In this document: positions 46,013 to 57,418 of the stretch, piece after piece | How the letters are laid out: the number at the start of each line of letters is the position of its first letter | Position numbering within the stretch: position 1 is the first letter of the stretch | Assembly: GCA_011009095.1 (NCBI GenBank) | Contig: VTPC01008133.1 | Span: forward strand, 67,806-131,805 | Direction: 5' to 3' | Length of the DNA stretch: 64,000 nucleotides | Source: Ignelater luminosus | Taxonomy: Eukaryota; Arthropoda; Insecta; Coleoptera; Elateridae | Notes under the pieces: model-generated | What the model saw: the letters and a program-made list of their open reading frames with translations, nothing else | Databases searched by the model: none | Told to the model about the DNA's origin: nothing | Made by a program: the position numbers and the translations under genes

Positions 46013-49000
46013 AGCTCTGTTTCAGTATATAACTGATGGCATCGAAGACGAAGTTAGTAATAAAGTTTTATCGTATGGGGCTAAAAATAGTCGAGAATTT
46101 AAAGAAAAACTTAGGGTATACGGTAGTATTAGGAGAGCTCCAAAGACTAAAAGTTCAAAACATTCATACGAAAATAACCGAAAGCGTGTAGAAGCCAGAG
46201 GTGAAGAAAAATTAGAAAATACTGATGCGAGACGGTGTTTTAATTGTGGGAAAAAGGGTCACATATCTGCCGAGTGTCAAGCGAAAAGTCTGGGAATGAA
46301 ATGTTTTAATTGTAATAAATTTGGACATAAGGCGGCAGAATGTCCTGAGAAGAATACGGCATCATCCACCTCAAAATCACGAAGTGTCAAGAGGATAGAA
46401 CTTTGTAATAAAAACGATGCCAATTTTGATAAGCCTGCCCAAAGCGAAGCTGGAAAAATGGAAACAAGTGAAACGGATATATCTGAACTGACGCCCAAAG
46501 TTCAAAAAATAAGAACTAAGGAAAACAAAAATGAATACTACAAAATTGTGGAAGTAGATGGAAAATATGTTACAGCATTTATTGATTTAGGAAGCGACGT
46601 GGTTACCATGAGAGAAGGTGTTGCCCAAGAGATGAGCCTAAACTATGTGCCATGTAAACTTACTCTACAAGGATTTGGGCAAGGAAGATGTGAAGCTATG
46701 GGTAAGCGAACATTGATAATAGTTTTAGAAGACATAAAGATTGAAGTAGAAGTGTTAATCGTGCCAAACGAAGCGCAAGAAGATGCAATGATTATTGGTC
46801 GAAGTGCGTTGGAGCAACCAGGTGTGCGTGTAATAAAAGAAGCTGATCAGTTAGTTATTGAAAGGGTTCAGAAGATGGAACAAGTTGAAAGTATTCAAGC
46901 AAAAGGTGTTAGCGTTGGAGTGAAGTTAACGGAAGGGGAAGAAGGGGAATTGACTCAATTGATGAATGATTATCAAGAGGTTTTTCCCAGCAAGTTAAAG
47001 GGTTTAGGATCTAGCGACCTAATAGAAGCGAAGATCGAATTGACTAGTAAGGACATAGTGCGATATCGACCGTATCGATTACCGTACGCGGAACTCGAAG
47101 TAATGAAACAATTGGTGAGCAAACTCTTAGACGCGGGAGTGATTCGAGAATCTAGTTCCGAGTATGCGAGTCGTGCAATATTAGTGCCAAAAAAGGACGG
47201 TGGTAAAAGACTCTGCATCGATTATCGGCGTATTAATGCAATAACGCGGAAAGAGCACATGCCGATGCCTGTAATTGACAAGCAGTTGGACCAATTGTCG
47301 GGAAATGCGTTCTTCACAACGTTAGACTTTATGTGCGGATATTACCAAATACCGATCGCGGAAGACTCAAAACGCTTTACCGCTTTTGTGACGACGGAGG
47401 GGCAATATGAGTTTAATAAAATGCCATTCGGGATGGTAAACGGACCGAGTATCTTTGGTCGGTTAATGAATCGTGTCATAGACCGAATAGGAACGGGAGT
47501 GGTAGTAGCGTACATGGACGATATGCTAATACCAAGTAAAACTATTAGCGAAAGACTTTATAAACTAAAAAAGGTGTTAAAGGTGTTAAGAAGTCTAGGA
47601 TTGACCTTAAAGTTGTCAAAGTGTAAATTTCTGTTCGCGAAAGTCGAGTATTGAGGTTACGAAATCGGAGAATATGGTATATGACCAGGCATGCAAAAGT
47701 CTCAGGCAGTAAAAGATTTCCCTACACCGACAGATGTGCGCGAAATTAGACAATTTCTGGGATTGTGCGGGTTCTTTCGGAGGTTTGTGCAAGGTTTTTC
47801 TCTTATAGCTGCACCGCTGACGAAGTTGACAAAGAAGCACGAAGAATTTCAATGGGACGAAGAGCAAGAGCAAGCCTTTCAAAAATTAAAGGCGATATTG
47901 ACAGAGAGACCAATACTCGCTTTATACGACCCACACGCAGAGCTGCAGATTCATACGGATGCCTCTAAGATTGGATTAGCAGGTATATTACTGCAGAGAC
48001 TTCCTGAAGAGAACTGGAAACCGCTAGGGTATTTTAGTCGAAAAACGACGGACTTGGAATCTAAATATCATAGTTATGAGTTAGAAACGTTGGCGGTCGT
48101 AGAAACGGCAGAACGATTCCAAATATACCTACTAGGTCGACGTTTCACCGTAGTAACCGATTGTAATTCTTTAAAAACTATCATGACAAAGAAAGATGTT
48201 ACCCCTAGGATCGGACGATGGCTGCTCAAATTACAGGACTATGACTTTGCAGTGGAGCATCGACCGACGCAAAGTATGAGACATATAGACGCTCTTAGTA
48301 AAAACCCGACGGAGGAAGGTCGAGAGGTAGAAGAGGCGAGTTTAGATGTGTATAGTCTGAGAATTAATGAAGAAGATTGGTTACTCACCATACAATTACA
48401 AGATCCCAAGTTGAAAATGCTATTTGAAGTGTTGAAACAGAAGCCGACGAGTCATGATGCTAAACAAGTACACGCAAACTATGTACTTGAGAATAATAGA
48501 ATATGTCGAAGAACCGAAGCTGGTCTGAAATGGGTAGTACCAAAAGCAGTGATGTGGAGAATTATTCAAGCAAGTCAGGATGGACGTGGACATCTTGGAG
48601 TGGAAAAAACGCTTAATCATATAAAACGATACTATTGGTTTTCAAAAATGTCAAGGAGAGTCAAGAAGTATATTGATGCGTGTGTTAGATGTGCTTATCA
48701 TAAAGGACATAAGGGTAAACCTGAAGGCGAATTACATATAATCGAACGAGTTCTCATTCCATTTCATACAGTGAATATCGATCGTTTAGGACCATTTGTA
48801 GTGAGTGCAAAAAGACATGATTACATTGTTGTGTACCAGGACAATTTTACGAAGTATTCGATTATACAAGCAGTTAAAACCGCGGGAACTAAACCGGTGA
48901 TTAACGTTTTAAAGGACATTTTTAGCTATTTCGGTACACCTACGCGACTAATATCGGATAGAGGTGCTGCATTTACATCTCGCGAGTTTGAAAAGTTTTG

Positions 49001-49349
49001 TGCAGAAAATAACATTAATCATATTAAAAATGCTACAGCCACCCCTCGCGCGAATGGCCAAGTGGAAAGACAAAACCAGACGTTACTTACCGCGTTGACG
49101 ACTACTTATAATAAAGAAGATGGTAAGGATTGGGATCAACACGTGAGAAACATCCAGTTTGCCTCAAATGATATGGAACATAAGACGACCAAACGAACGC
49201 CACATCAACTCTTATTTGGTTTTCATCCACGCGACGCATTGCAGAACAATTTGGTGATGGCGCTTCAAGATTTGCAGTTTCCAGAGGATCTGGACGAAAT
49301 GAGGCAAGAAGCACTCCAAAAAATTCAAAACCAGCAAGGTGATATTTGA
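46013..49349 (+). pseudogene. Gag end plus Pol (PR, RT, RNase H, integrase)
   Basis: One frame carries two CCHC knuckles (CFNCGKKGHISAEC near 46,230 and CFNCNKFGHKAAEC near 46,300), the protease (AFIDLGSDVVTM near 46,575, with DLGS in place of the usual DTG/DSG), and RT (DGGKRLCIDYRRIN, FTTLDFMCGYYQIPI, catalytic YMDDM near 47,515). RNase H has IHTDASKIGLAG near 47,955. Integrase has HHCC (HLGVEKTLNHIKRYYWF, then CVRCAYHK) and the DDE residues (VNIDRLGPF, LISDRGAAFTS, NGQVERQ). Two in-frame TGA stops at 47,652 and 47,682 separate RT from RNase H. The RT resembles the Mdg3/Blastopia side of Gypsy elements, without certainty. Confidence 0.95.
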
Positions 49350-49710
49350 TCAGAAAAGAAAGCCACCGACTAAATATCACGAGGGAGATCTAGTAATGAC
49401 GCGACGAGAATTAGCGGCGACCGGAACCTCAAGAAAGCTGTTGCCACGTTTCAAAGGGCCTTATATGGTAGGAAGGGTCCTAGGCAACGATCGTTATGAA
49501 CTACGAGACATTTCGGGGGCAGAGCGCACTCAAAGGTCTTTCCAATCTGTGTACTCTTCAGATAGACTGAAGCGATGGTGTAGTCCAGAGGAAGAAGACA
49601 CTTCAACCGAAGAGTCTGAAAATGAAGAAGCACTGGAGAGTTCGGAACTGAGGACGCGGACGTCCTCTAGGGTAGCAAGACCGAGTGTGAGAATTGGGCC
49701 ACAGCCGTAA
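49339..49710 (+). pseudogene. Pol C-terminus, out of frame, reading into the 3' LTR
   Basis: A continuation of integrase in another frame: KPPTKYHEGDLVMTRRELAA, then LPRFKGPYMVGRVLGNDRYE, the post-integrase GPY/F-type region (GPYMV), and an acidic Ser/Glu tail. The stop TAA at 49,708-49,710 lies inside the 3' LTR, so the last eight or so residues are LTR-encoded. A small indel near 49,335-49,349 separates it from the main pol frame. Confidence 0.9.
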
Positions 49711-49898
49711 AAAAAATACAAGAGCGCGTAAAAAAGCAAACGACACGGGGAGTGTGCTTTCGAAGACGAAGACGATAAGACGTATATTTAGTGTTCTGAG
49801 TTATTTTTTTATAAGTTTAAGTTTTTCTGTATTTTGTTTTTATTAATTAAAATTACTTAGTTAGCCTTAGTGAGTGTGTGTGTTTCTTTCTTACTACA
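49686..49898 (+). repeat. 3' LTR of Gypsy-type element
   Basis: A 213-bp LTR, near-identical to the 5' copy. Its first bases overlap the end of the pol reading frame. Confidence 0.93.
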
Positions 49899-49902
49899 AA
49901 TT

Positions 49903-51200
49903 TTAATGTGCCTTCGCATGAGATTATATACTTTTATAAACTCTTCGAATGCTTAAGTGTTTAAAAGTGAAAATTAAAAGCTTCTAGAAGGTCAAGAATC
50001 TTAACAATTTTCTACATTGGAGTTATTGGCGTCACTTAACCCCTATGATGCATTCTGCCATTCTCTTTTTCGGTCTAGTTACTATAACTATCTGTGTACT
50101 GTTGGCTTTGAAGGCTTTTAATAAATTTATTAAAGAAAACAAACGAAAACAAATCCAAATGTAAACAATAAATAATCGCTTTAAGTCCAGTTATGTTTTT
50201 CTTGCTCTAGGTAACTCTAATGACGCATGGTGTTTCTAAAATCTTAGATTATTCAAAGAGCTCTTAGATTTATTTCGAAATTTTACATATGTGTTTTCTT
50301 ATTTTTCATCTTCCTTGGAACACACGGTATGTAATGTACTGTTATTATGCAGACGGTAAGTTTGTTCTTTAATAAAGCCTAACCAAATGAACGAGCATGA
50401 TGAGATGAGACGCTAAAATAATTCATTTTGATAGTTGTCTTGAAGAAGATTTTGAAAGCACATGAACAAATTCGTATGATTTCATTAACTTTGGTGTTTT
50501 TTTGCATCACTTGATACATTTTTATTTAACGTAAAAGTAGGTATCGCCTTTTACTAATGATTTTCTCAGACAACAATAATCATTGGAAATTAATTACCTA
50601 GTATTGATTTACGATAGTTTACTTTATTAGTGCACGATTTAAGGAATCATAATTTATTTATTTTTAGGGATAACTTTCAATTAACTCAGTTCCATCAATA
50701 AAAAGAGCTTATTACACTTAAACGAGGCACTTATAAAATTTTATTGATCTCATAATTGGAGAGCGACAATAAAACTTTGCGTGTAATAACTTCAGAACCC
50801 TGATGTTAATTAGATGTATTAATCAATTGATTCCACTATTGTAATTAAACGGAAGCAGTAAGCAAGCATTAAAATTACATTATCACGTTACAACTATGCT
50901 TACTGTAAACTGGTTAATATTTGTTACACTAATGGTAACATTAATTAATGTTAATATACTTTTATTTAAAATATAATCAATTCATTTACAGATTATGTTA
51001 ATAAATTCAATAAAAGCAGTGAATGAGGAATATCTAGTTTCAAAACGTATAGATCCAGGATTTATCGATATTTTACCGCAAGACTACCACGTTAAAAAAG
51101 CTACAAAAGCAGGTCATTCACATTCACGAAAAAGGCATTAAACTATGGCGAAATTATCTTTGAATATTGCTTCTTAATAAATTCAAGTTTTTTAACTTAC
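49903..51200. other. Intron, nothing recognised
   Basis: AT-rich intron between the LTR element and the I-II linker exons, with no coding frame or repeat pair seen. Confidence 0.5.
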
Positions 51201-51399
51201 CAGTTTGAGTCATTTTTTCACTAGAACACACGTTGCGTTTATCCAAAGGCCCCATATTGGAATTGAGCAAATTCGAGGAAGAGCTAGGCATAGTGGGTGA
51301 ACCATTTTCCCCATGGAGAAGTACCACATCACTAAACATCACCGAAGAGCGTCTTCGATGTCCTTGAGCTGACGGCGGAGATAATAAATTTGTTGGACT
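51201..51399 (-). CDS. Ca-alpha1T: T-type calcium channel exon: I-II linker
   Basis: This exon of 66 codons plus one base begins SPTNLLSPPSAQGHRRRSS and ends KMTQTG, with a consensus GTAAGT donor (phase 1). It is polar and low in hydrophobic residues, as expected for the disordered I-II linker, and RRRSS resembles a basophilic kinase target (inference). The single leftover G joins GA at the start of the next exon, 17.4 kb away at 33,750, to make Gly. That large intron contains the Gypsy, Transib-like and LINE insertions. Confidence 0.8.
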
Positions 51400-51458
51400 C
51401 TATAAAATAATACGGAAGTTAAATAATTAGCTAGAAACGTTTAGCGAATTTAATTTAC

Positions 51459-51641
51459 ATCATTATTATTCGAGGAGATGTCTTGATTTGAAATTGACGG
51501 GACTCGCAGTAAGCTAGGTCTCTTTGGTGTTAGTGTGGCTTCGTTTTCTTCGTTCCTCTGTTCCTTTGAAGTGTTCTCAGGAATACAAATTGAACTAGTT
51601 CTTGACACAGCTTGAGTGCCAGGCACACTTGAAGGTTGCTG
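51459..51641 (-). CDS. Ca-alpha1T: T-type calcium channel exon: I-II linker
   Basis: This is a 61-codon exon rich in Ser, Thr, Pro and Asn (starts QQPSSVPGTQAVSRTS, ends SNQDISSNNND). It carries no recognisable domain and was assigned by position, open frame and phase-0 splice sites that join its neighbours. The acceptor reads TAGCAG, so the splice could shift by one codon (NAGNAG). The 183-bp length is divisible by three, so skipping would keep the frame. It encodes a disordered part of the cytoplasmic I-II linker, a region that controls surface expression in T-type channels of other animals. Confidence 0.8.
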
Positions 51642-51790
51642 CTACAAAGGAAATTGTTTAAGGATTACAATAGAAAGTTCTAAAACAAAAGAAACCTTAA
51701 TGAAGAGGCATGTATGTGAATTAAATTGAAACGAAAAAAAAATATTTTCAAAAGTCACTAAGATTAAATTAAATTTCTTAAATTTCTTAC

Positions 51791-52138
51791 AACTTGTTTC
51801 AGCCTAGGACAGCATGGATGATGTCTTCTATTGAAGTTAAGTCTTATAGTCTCTCCCGCTATCATTTTTTGCTCACGTCGTTGTTCCCTTCGATACCTGA
51901 GCAATCTGACTTTTTTAAGAAATCTTCTTTTACTTCTCCTCCATAGATGTGCTACGTATTTTACAATCTCGGCGTAACACGTAGTGGGCTCACTATTATT
52001 AGTGGACGATGCTAAAGTGCTTGTGCTCTGAAAGCGAGCACGTTCTAGCCTCATCCTTTCCATCTCTCTTTTTTTAGTTTCTGAAAATTGGGTCGCTATT
52101 ACGACAAGGCAGAGGTTTATCATGAAGAATGAACCGAT
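51791..52138 (-). CDS. Ca-alpha1T: T-type calcium channel exon: domain I S6 end and gating brake
   Basis: The exon has 116 codons. It begins [18 protein letters not shown], the end of domain I S6, followed by SETKKRE, which is near invariant in Cav3 channels. After a Ser/Thr-rich stretch comes [18 protein letters not shown], matching the helix-loop-helix gating brake that stabilises the closed state of T-type channels. The rest is very basic ([17 protein letters not shown]). It sits in the cytoplasm at the start of the I-II linker. The acceptor is CAG and the donor GTAAGA; both ends are phase 0, so removal would keep frame but would delete the S6 end. The intron upstream (3.5 kb) holds a Jockey-type LINE. 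Confidence 0.95.
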
Positions 52139-52365
52139 CTGTGAATAAAAAAGGACACGTTTTAAAGGTGTGATCTTTTATAAAGGGTTTCAATTGAAAG
52201 GGAAATTTAGCAGGTTCCAAATCGATTTTACTTTCAAATCAAGAATAGAAAACTGTGCGCTTTTATTAGAGCGGGTTAGATTAATGATAATTATTTTCAT
52301 TTAATTTATCTTTGTTTTCTTTTGCTTAAATTTTAATAGAAAATCACCTCAAAGGATGTTATTTT

Positions 52366-52512
52366 AGGACACTAGAAGACATTAAAACTGCCGTAACCGA
52401 TCAGCTGAAGGCAATTTCAGTATCCGAGTTCCAGCACTGCTATAAAGAGTGGAAAAATCGTCTCCATCGCTGTGTAGCTTCCCAAGGAAATTACTTTAAA
52501 TGAGACAATGCG
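52366..52512 (+). pseudogene. Mariner transposase C-terminal fragment
   Basis: The plus strand reads RTLEDIKTAVTDQLKAISVS, then FQHCYKEWKNRLHRCVASQG, ending GNYFK and a stop: the usual mariner C-terminus (xxGxYFE). Nothing upstream of it is recognisable, so only about 45 codons survive. It lies in the intron between the first two visible channel exons, opposite to the gene. Confidence 0.75.
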
Positions 52513-53034
52513 GAGTTGTAATTTTAATTGAATAAAAAACTATAGGAAATCAGTGTCATTACTTTATTTACACACCTCAGATGTATCGTTCTTATGAAGA
52601 ACGTTTTACCATGCCTTACACCACAGTCAGTGCCATCAACCACCAAGCTGTCAGCAGTGCTGCAACAAACATTGCCTCTATTGCCATTTAACTCGTCTCA
52701 TGAACGTGCACCATCGAGACTGTCGGATACCAACCCCGAAACGTATTTCACTCATCATAAGACAGTTCCGCAACAATGTCATTATAACATCGACAAAGAC
52801 TGCGTCCACCTATTGCTGCAACCACTACTACCACTACTACAACGGAATAATTTGGTAGAAGTAAGAGCAACTACGTCCAACTGATTTGCCTCAAGCTCTG
52901 CGTCTCCACGCGATGATCCACTACTTGACTGAAGAGGCATACAGGCGCCTATAATGATCTTGCTTTCAAAGATTATTTGTAGCCAGGATTTGTCCTTCTG
53001 TCTACATTTCTTTAGCTGAAATCTAACCTAAAAC

Positions 53035-54850
53035 TTTTTTTTTATTGAGTATATTTTAGCAATTAGAATGACAATACATCCCATGAGCTAGTGTGTTGTC
53101 GTGATGAGGGTCCTTCCAGTGAGGGAGTCTCTTAGTCCGACTTCATGTCAGCTGGCCATAACCGTTTTAATCTTCTAGTAGGTGGCATCTGTAGTAGCTG
53201 CGCTACGAGTAAATTGAGGTGGGTTTCTAGTTTGCTGTAGTGTTTGGAACTTCGAGCATTAATTACTTCAGTGACAAATAGAACTTTCAAGTCCTGGTGA
53301 AGCGTTTGGTTGTACACGTACCATGGTGCATTGCTAAGCATGCGTAATATTTTGAATTGGCACCTTTGGATAATGGAAATGTCTGATTTATTTGCACACC
53401 CCCATAGTTCAATCCCATACGTCCATATGGGTTTAGATATGGTAGTATAGAGTAGGAGCTTGTTTTCTAGACATAAATTGGATGTTTTGCCTACTAGCCA
53501 ATATAGTTCTTTCACTTTCAGATCTATCTGTTTCCTCTTCTTACTGATGTGCTTTTTCCATGTAAGTCTGGAGTCCAGATGGAAACCGAGATACTTTGTG
53601 GGCTGACCTATTGAAATTACTTCATTATTGATGTATAGTGGTGGACAGCGATCTTTTCTTAATGTGAAATCTATTTGTTTAGATTTGGTCGTATTAATTC
53701 TAATTTTCCATTTTTATCCATTGTTGTAGCTGTAGTAAATGATGCTGTAGGATACTGGATGCTTTTGCTGGATCGGCGTGTGTCGCTAGAAGAACGGTGT
53801 CATCTGCAAAAGTCCGTACTGTGGTATTTCGAGCAGTTGGCATATCGGCTGTGTATAACAGGTACAGGATTGGTCCCAGCACGCTTCCTTCAAAAATTTC
53901 AGATTTAATAAGGTAATTCTTAGATGTTTTATCATTCACCTTGGTTCTAAACTGCCTGCTAGTTAGGTAAGATTTGAGGAGTCTATAATACTTTAATGGG
54001 AGGATCTTTGCAATTTTGTAAAGTAATCCAACGTGCCAGACTTTCTCAAATGCTTGGCTTACGTTTAAGAATACAGCTGTACAGTATTTCTTTTGTTCAA
54101 ATGCGAGGTATATTTCATGTGTTATACGATGAACTTGCTGGACAGTTGAATGGCCTTATCTAAATCCAAATTGATGCTCTGGAATCCATTCCTCTGCCGA
54201 TAAGTCAGTGTTTATCCTGTGCAATAGTAATCTTTCTAGGAGTTTGAATACAACTGGTAGAAGACTGATTGGTTTATACGACGAAACTTTATTTGGGTTT
54301 TTTCCTGGTTTTGGAATTAATATTATCTCAGCAGTTTTTAGTTGTTTGGGCCAGTAGTTGAGCAGTAGGAGTGCACTGAATAAAAATAATAGGAAAGTCA
54401 TACCTTTCTTAGGGAGTTCTTTTAACATTCTCGGGGTTACTTTATCTATACCTGGGGCTTTACTTGTGTTTAAAAGACTAATTTCTTATTTCAATTCTGT
54501 AGCAGTAAAGGATTTAAATGGTGGTACATTAGGAGGTATATTAGAGAGGTCCTCTACTTCGTTATCATTTGGTGTAAGTGTAACAATTAGGTGGTCAGCA
54601 AATAGCTTCGCTTTGTCCTTGTCACTCCTTGCCCACTCAGCAGCAGGAAGAGAAGAGTTCTGTAGTTTTGGCTGTTTCCTAGATTTAATTGGTTTCCTTA
54701 TAGTGTTGTTGAATCTGTTGAGATTCTTTACGTATTCGTTAAACGATTTTTCTCGTAGGTCACGGATTCTCGCTTTTAACTGATTATTTATTCGAGCCAC
54801 TCTAAAACAATCTGCATAATGCACTCTGAACATGTTACCAGTGGAACTTA
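53035..54850 (-). pseudogene. Jockey-type LINE, 5'-truncated, with poly(A) tail
   Basis: Minus strand from 54,850 down: VHYADCFRVARINNQLKARI; the RT with ISLLNTSKAPGIDKVTPRML (near 54,450), TAEIILIPKPGKNPNKVSSY and KPISLLPVVFKLLERLLLHR (54,230-54,330), QFGFR, then FADDTVLLATHAD near 53,790, the catalytic box. The C-terminal part has KPIWTYGIELWGCANKSDIS (near 53,420), NAPWYVYN and a TRRLKRLWPAD end. The 3' end at 53,035-53,045 reads CAATAAAAAAAAAG, a polyadenylation signal running into a short A tail. The RT frames are broken by a few stops and frameshifts. It lacks ORF1 and the endonuclease, as expected from 5' truncation. Confidence 0.9.
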
Positions 54851-55122
54851 AAAAACTTATAGCAGAACCTAAAACTTAAATGAGACTTTTACACATGCTT
54901 TTCCATTAACTATTAGTTAACTCTATTTGGGCCTTAGTTAGAAAAATTGCAAAATGAAACAAATCTGGAATAAAATGGGACAATTACGTACAGACAGAAT
55001 AACTATATTTTAGGAACTGGTTAGCTTCCTGTAAAACATTTTGACTCATGACAAGCAACCATTAAAGAAAAAAAATGTGTATAGCTTTTCCGTATGTGGT
55101 AATAATTCAAAGTCTCGCTGTA

Positions 55123-55410
55123 TTAACGATTTGAAGATTGATCGTCTGAATAAAACGACTCAGCTGTATTTGGAACAATAGCGGAAGGTACGATAAGATA
55201 ATGTGAATTTCTTTCTATTCCTTCAATTGACCTTTTCTTCTGGTACAACAGCTTTTTGTAGATAGATATAGCTTGAAAGAATTTTGGAAGAACTTCTCTA
55301 TTCTTGAAATCGAATTCTTCAAGAGTTCCACCTAATGATTTTTCTTCTTCTTGGAGTTTCATTTCTGTTATAGGACGAATACAATTGAGCGAGTTCTTCA
55401 GACTCGAATG
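55123..55410 (-). other. Unidentified open frame in channel intron
   Basis: A minus-strand frame open from about 55,410, with Met at 55,362 and stop at 55,123. It is acidic/basic and soluble-looking (KLQEEEKSLGGTLEEFDFKN, LPKFFQAISIYKKLLYQKKR). A possible acceptor (cctataacag) precedes it, but no donor lies before the stop and I see no clear poly(A) signal soon after. It is on the channel's strand, so an alternative terminal exon, a captured fragment or chance are all possible. I recognise no family. Confidence 0.25.
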
Positions 55411-55652
55411 TATGAGTATTTACGGTTTAAGGTGAAATAAAAATTGGCAAAAGTGACTTTTGTTTAGAATCTTGTGAAAAAAGAACTTTAAATTGAGTTG
55501 CTTGTAACAAAGATATATTTGCATTGCATGACTACTTGCTTTTGTAAAAGGAATTGTATGATAAAACGCGGAAGATTCTTATGTCTTATTAAGGTTATTA
55601 CTATATTGTTTAACTTCATTAATGAGTAATAAGAATAGAAAATAATACATAC

Positions 55653-55745
55653 CACAATTAGTAGAACAAAATAGATCCAATCCCAGAAACTGTGAGCATC
55701 TTGAACGTAGTACATAATATCTGTCCATCCTTCTAAGGATATTAC
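55653..55745 (-). CDS. Ca-alpha1T: T-type calcium channel exon: domain I pore loop and S6 start
   Basis: This is the most upstream exon of the channel gene I can find in the window. It encodes 31 codons starting [14 protein letters not shown], the domain I selectivity-filter segment of Cav3 channels; the Glu of SLEGW is the first residue of the EEDD ring that selects calcium. The following [12 protein letters not shown] begins S6. On the minus strand it follows a CAG acceptor and ends at a GTATGT donor, phase 0 on both sides, and joins cleanly to the next exon to give [14 protein letters not shown], the family pattern. Exons for the N-terminus and domain I S1-S5 were not found and should lie to the right of the window. 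Confidence 0.95.
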
Positions 55746-55749
55746 CTGG

Positions 55750-57410
55750 AAACAAATCATAAGTTACGTTTCTTTTCTTTAACTTCTAAAAAAAATTATG
55801 CATTCAGTTTTTATAAAACTACACTTGACCACACTTAACCTCAAAAACGTAAATAACGCCTTCTTCCATAAATAAATTGATTTTCTTTTATTTAAATATT
55901 TTTATTTGGTTTTATTAAGATTGAGTTGTTTTGAAATGAAAAATGAACACCTTGTATAACTTTACGTTATAGTGTAAAAAGCTAATTGTGCTTAAAATGT
56001 ATTTTAATGGCTTTATAATATCTTTAAAAAATCTCCCTAGCGTGTGAGTTGTAGGAGTTGAAGGGCATTATAAAAATAACAGATTAACTTTCCGCTAGAT
56101 TAACATTCATTAACTGACTGACTGACTAGCTATTTGCTTTTATGTAATGCAAGATTCTAATTGAGCATGTAACTAACCGATACCTATATTGATTAATCAA
56201 ACGCTGCACGGTATTAATTGAAGCAGTTAAATAACATATGAGTTTGGTTGATAAAATTTATAAAGTTCAAAAATACATTTTTACAACATGCATTCTTTAA
56301 ATAAATTGCTAGACGTCTTTGTATTTATGTATTTTAAAATAAGACAGTCAACAAAAAGTTTAAAAGTTTGTAATTTCGAGTATAGAGTTATATTGCAGTA
56401 TCTTGCATTTTTTATTACTAAAATCAGAGTACCTATACAGTAATACCCTTTATAATTCCAGAACTTAACTAGTGTTTCTTATATTTAAATATTATAGGTA
56501 TCACAATTACTTCTCAATTACAAAAAAGAACTTCTTTAAGCATCGAAGAATGAATAATAGTATGTAATAATTGTCAAAATTTCGAAAGTGGCAATACCTA
56601 ATATCTACGTTCCACGAATTTAATTTCAGTTTGCATTATTTAATATTCAGTAATTCTATAATAGAAAAATCAAGTCTTCTTTACTAATTTATAGCATGAG
56701 CAATTGAGCATACCATGTTTGGCAGTAGAATGGCAGTTGCCGGTAAAAAATCATTGCTGTTCTCTTTTTAATCTTGAAATGAGGTACTATCTGGCTTAAC
56801 TACTCATCCTCTCTGCTCGCCATATACGGAATACCCTTAGAAATAAATTTAACTTAGAATACTATTCAGAGCAAATTCTTGAAACTTGCAGAAAATTAAT
56901 ATAATTCCAGAGACCCTCTTCCAGCTTGTTTCAATTTTAAGGTATTGGAAGTTTTTCAACCCCATTGCTTAATGTAATTCATGTCGTAGACAACCGAAAA
57001 TTGTATTTTCCAATATCAATTCAACGTGATCAGGCTCAAATATCAAGTCACTTAAACATTAGGAATATCCGTAATGATGTGAACTGAAAACTGAGTATCT
57101 CTTATTTATGCGGTATAAACCTTCCAACGTACTAAATGTTAGCAAGTATTCCTTTGCTTCTCCATCCAAAGACAAGTAGCTAATTTCTGGCTATCTTCCA
57201 CATGTTACAGTCTGGCCATTTGCAAATTACAATGCATGAATGAATTCAGAGTTAAAATGTAAATTTTGACTACTCGAGAAACTTGTATGACCAAGTTAGA
57301 GACTACCTCGAGACAGAGATCGAACGTAATCCAAGATAAAAGATGAACTTCACAAAAAGAACATCAAACTTTACCAATATTTTAAATGGGAAAGACAAAA
57401 ATCCTATTTC
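55750..57410. other. Intron, nothing recognised
   Basis: AT-rich sequence upstream of the domain I pore exon. I looked for an exon ending in the sequence before VISLEGW (S5 end and pore helix of domain I) and did not find it here. Confidence 0.5.
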
Positions 57411-57418
57411 AATATATA

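Larger units (their letters stand above)
44906..49898 (+). mobile_element. Ty3/Gypsy-type LTR retrotransposon
   Basis: A 5-kb element flanked by the 4-bp duplication aatt (44,902-44,905 and 49,899-49,902). The LTRs (44,906-45,116 and 49,686-49,898) start tgtgagaattg and end ttactaca. Over about 211 aligned bases they differ by three substitutions and one 2-bp gt indel, roughly 1.4%, so the insertion is young. Gene order is gag, protease, RT, RNase H, integrase; no envelope frame is present. I could not identify a clear primer-binding site or polypurine tract. Confidence 0.95.
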
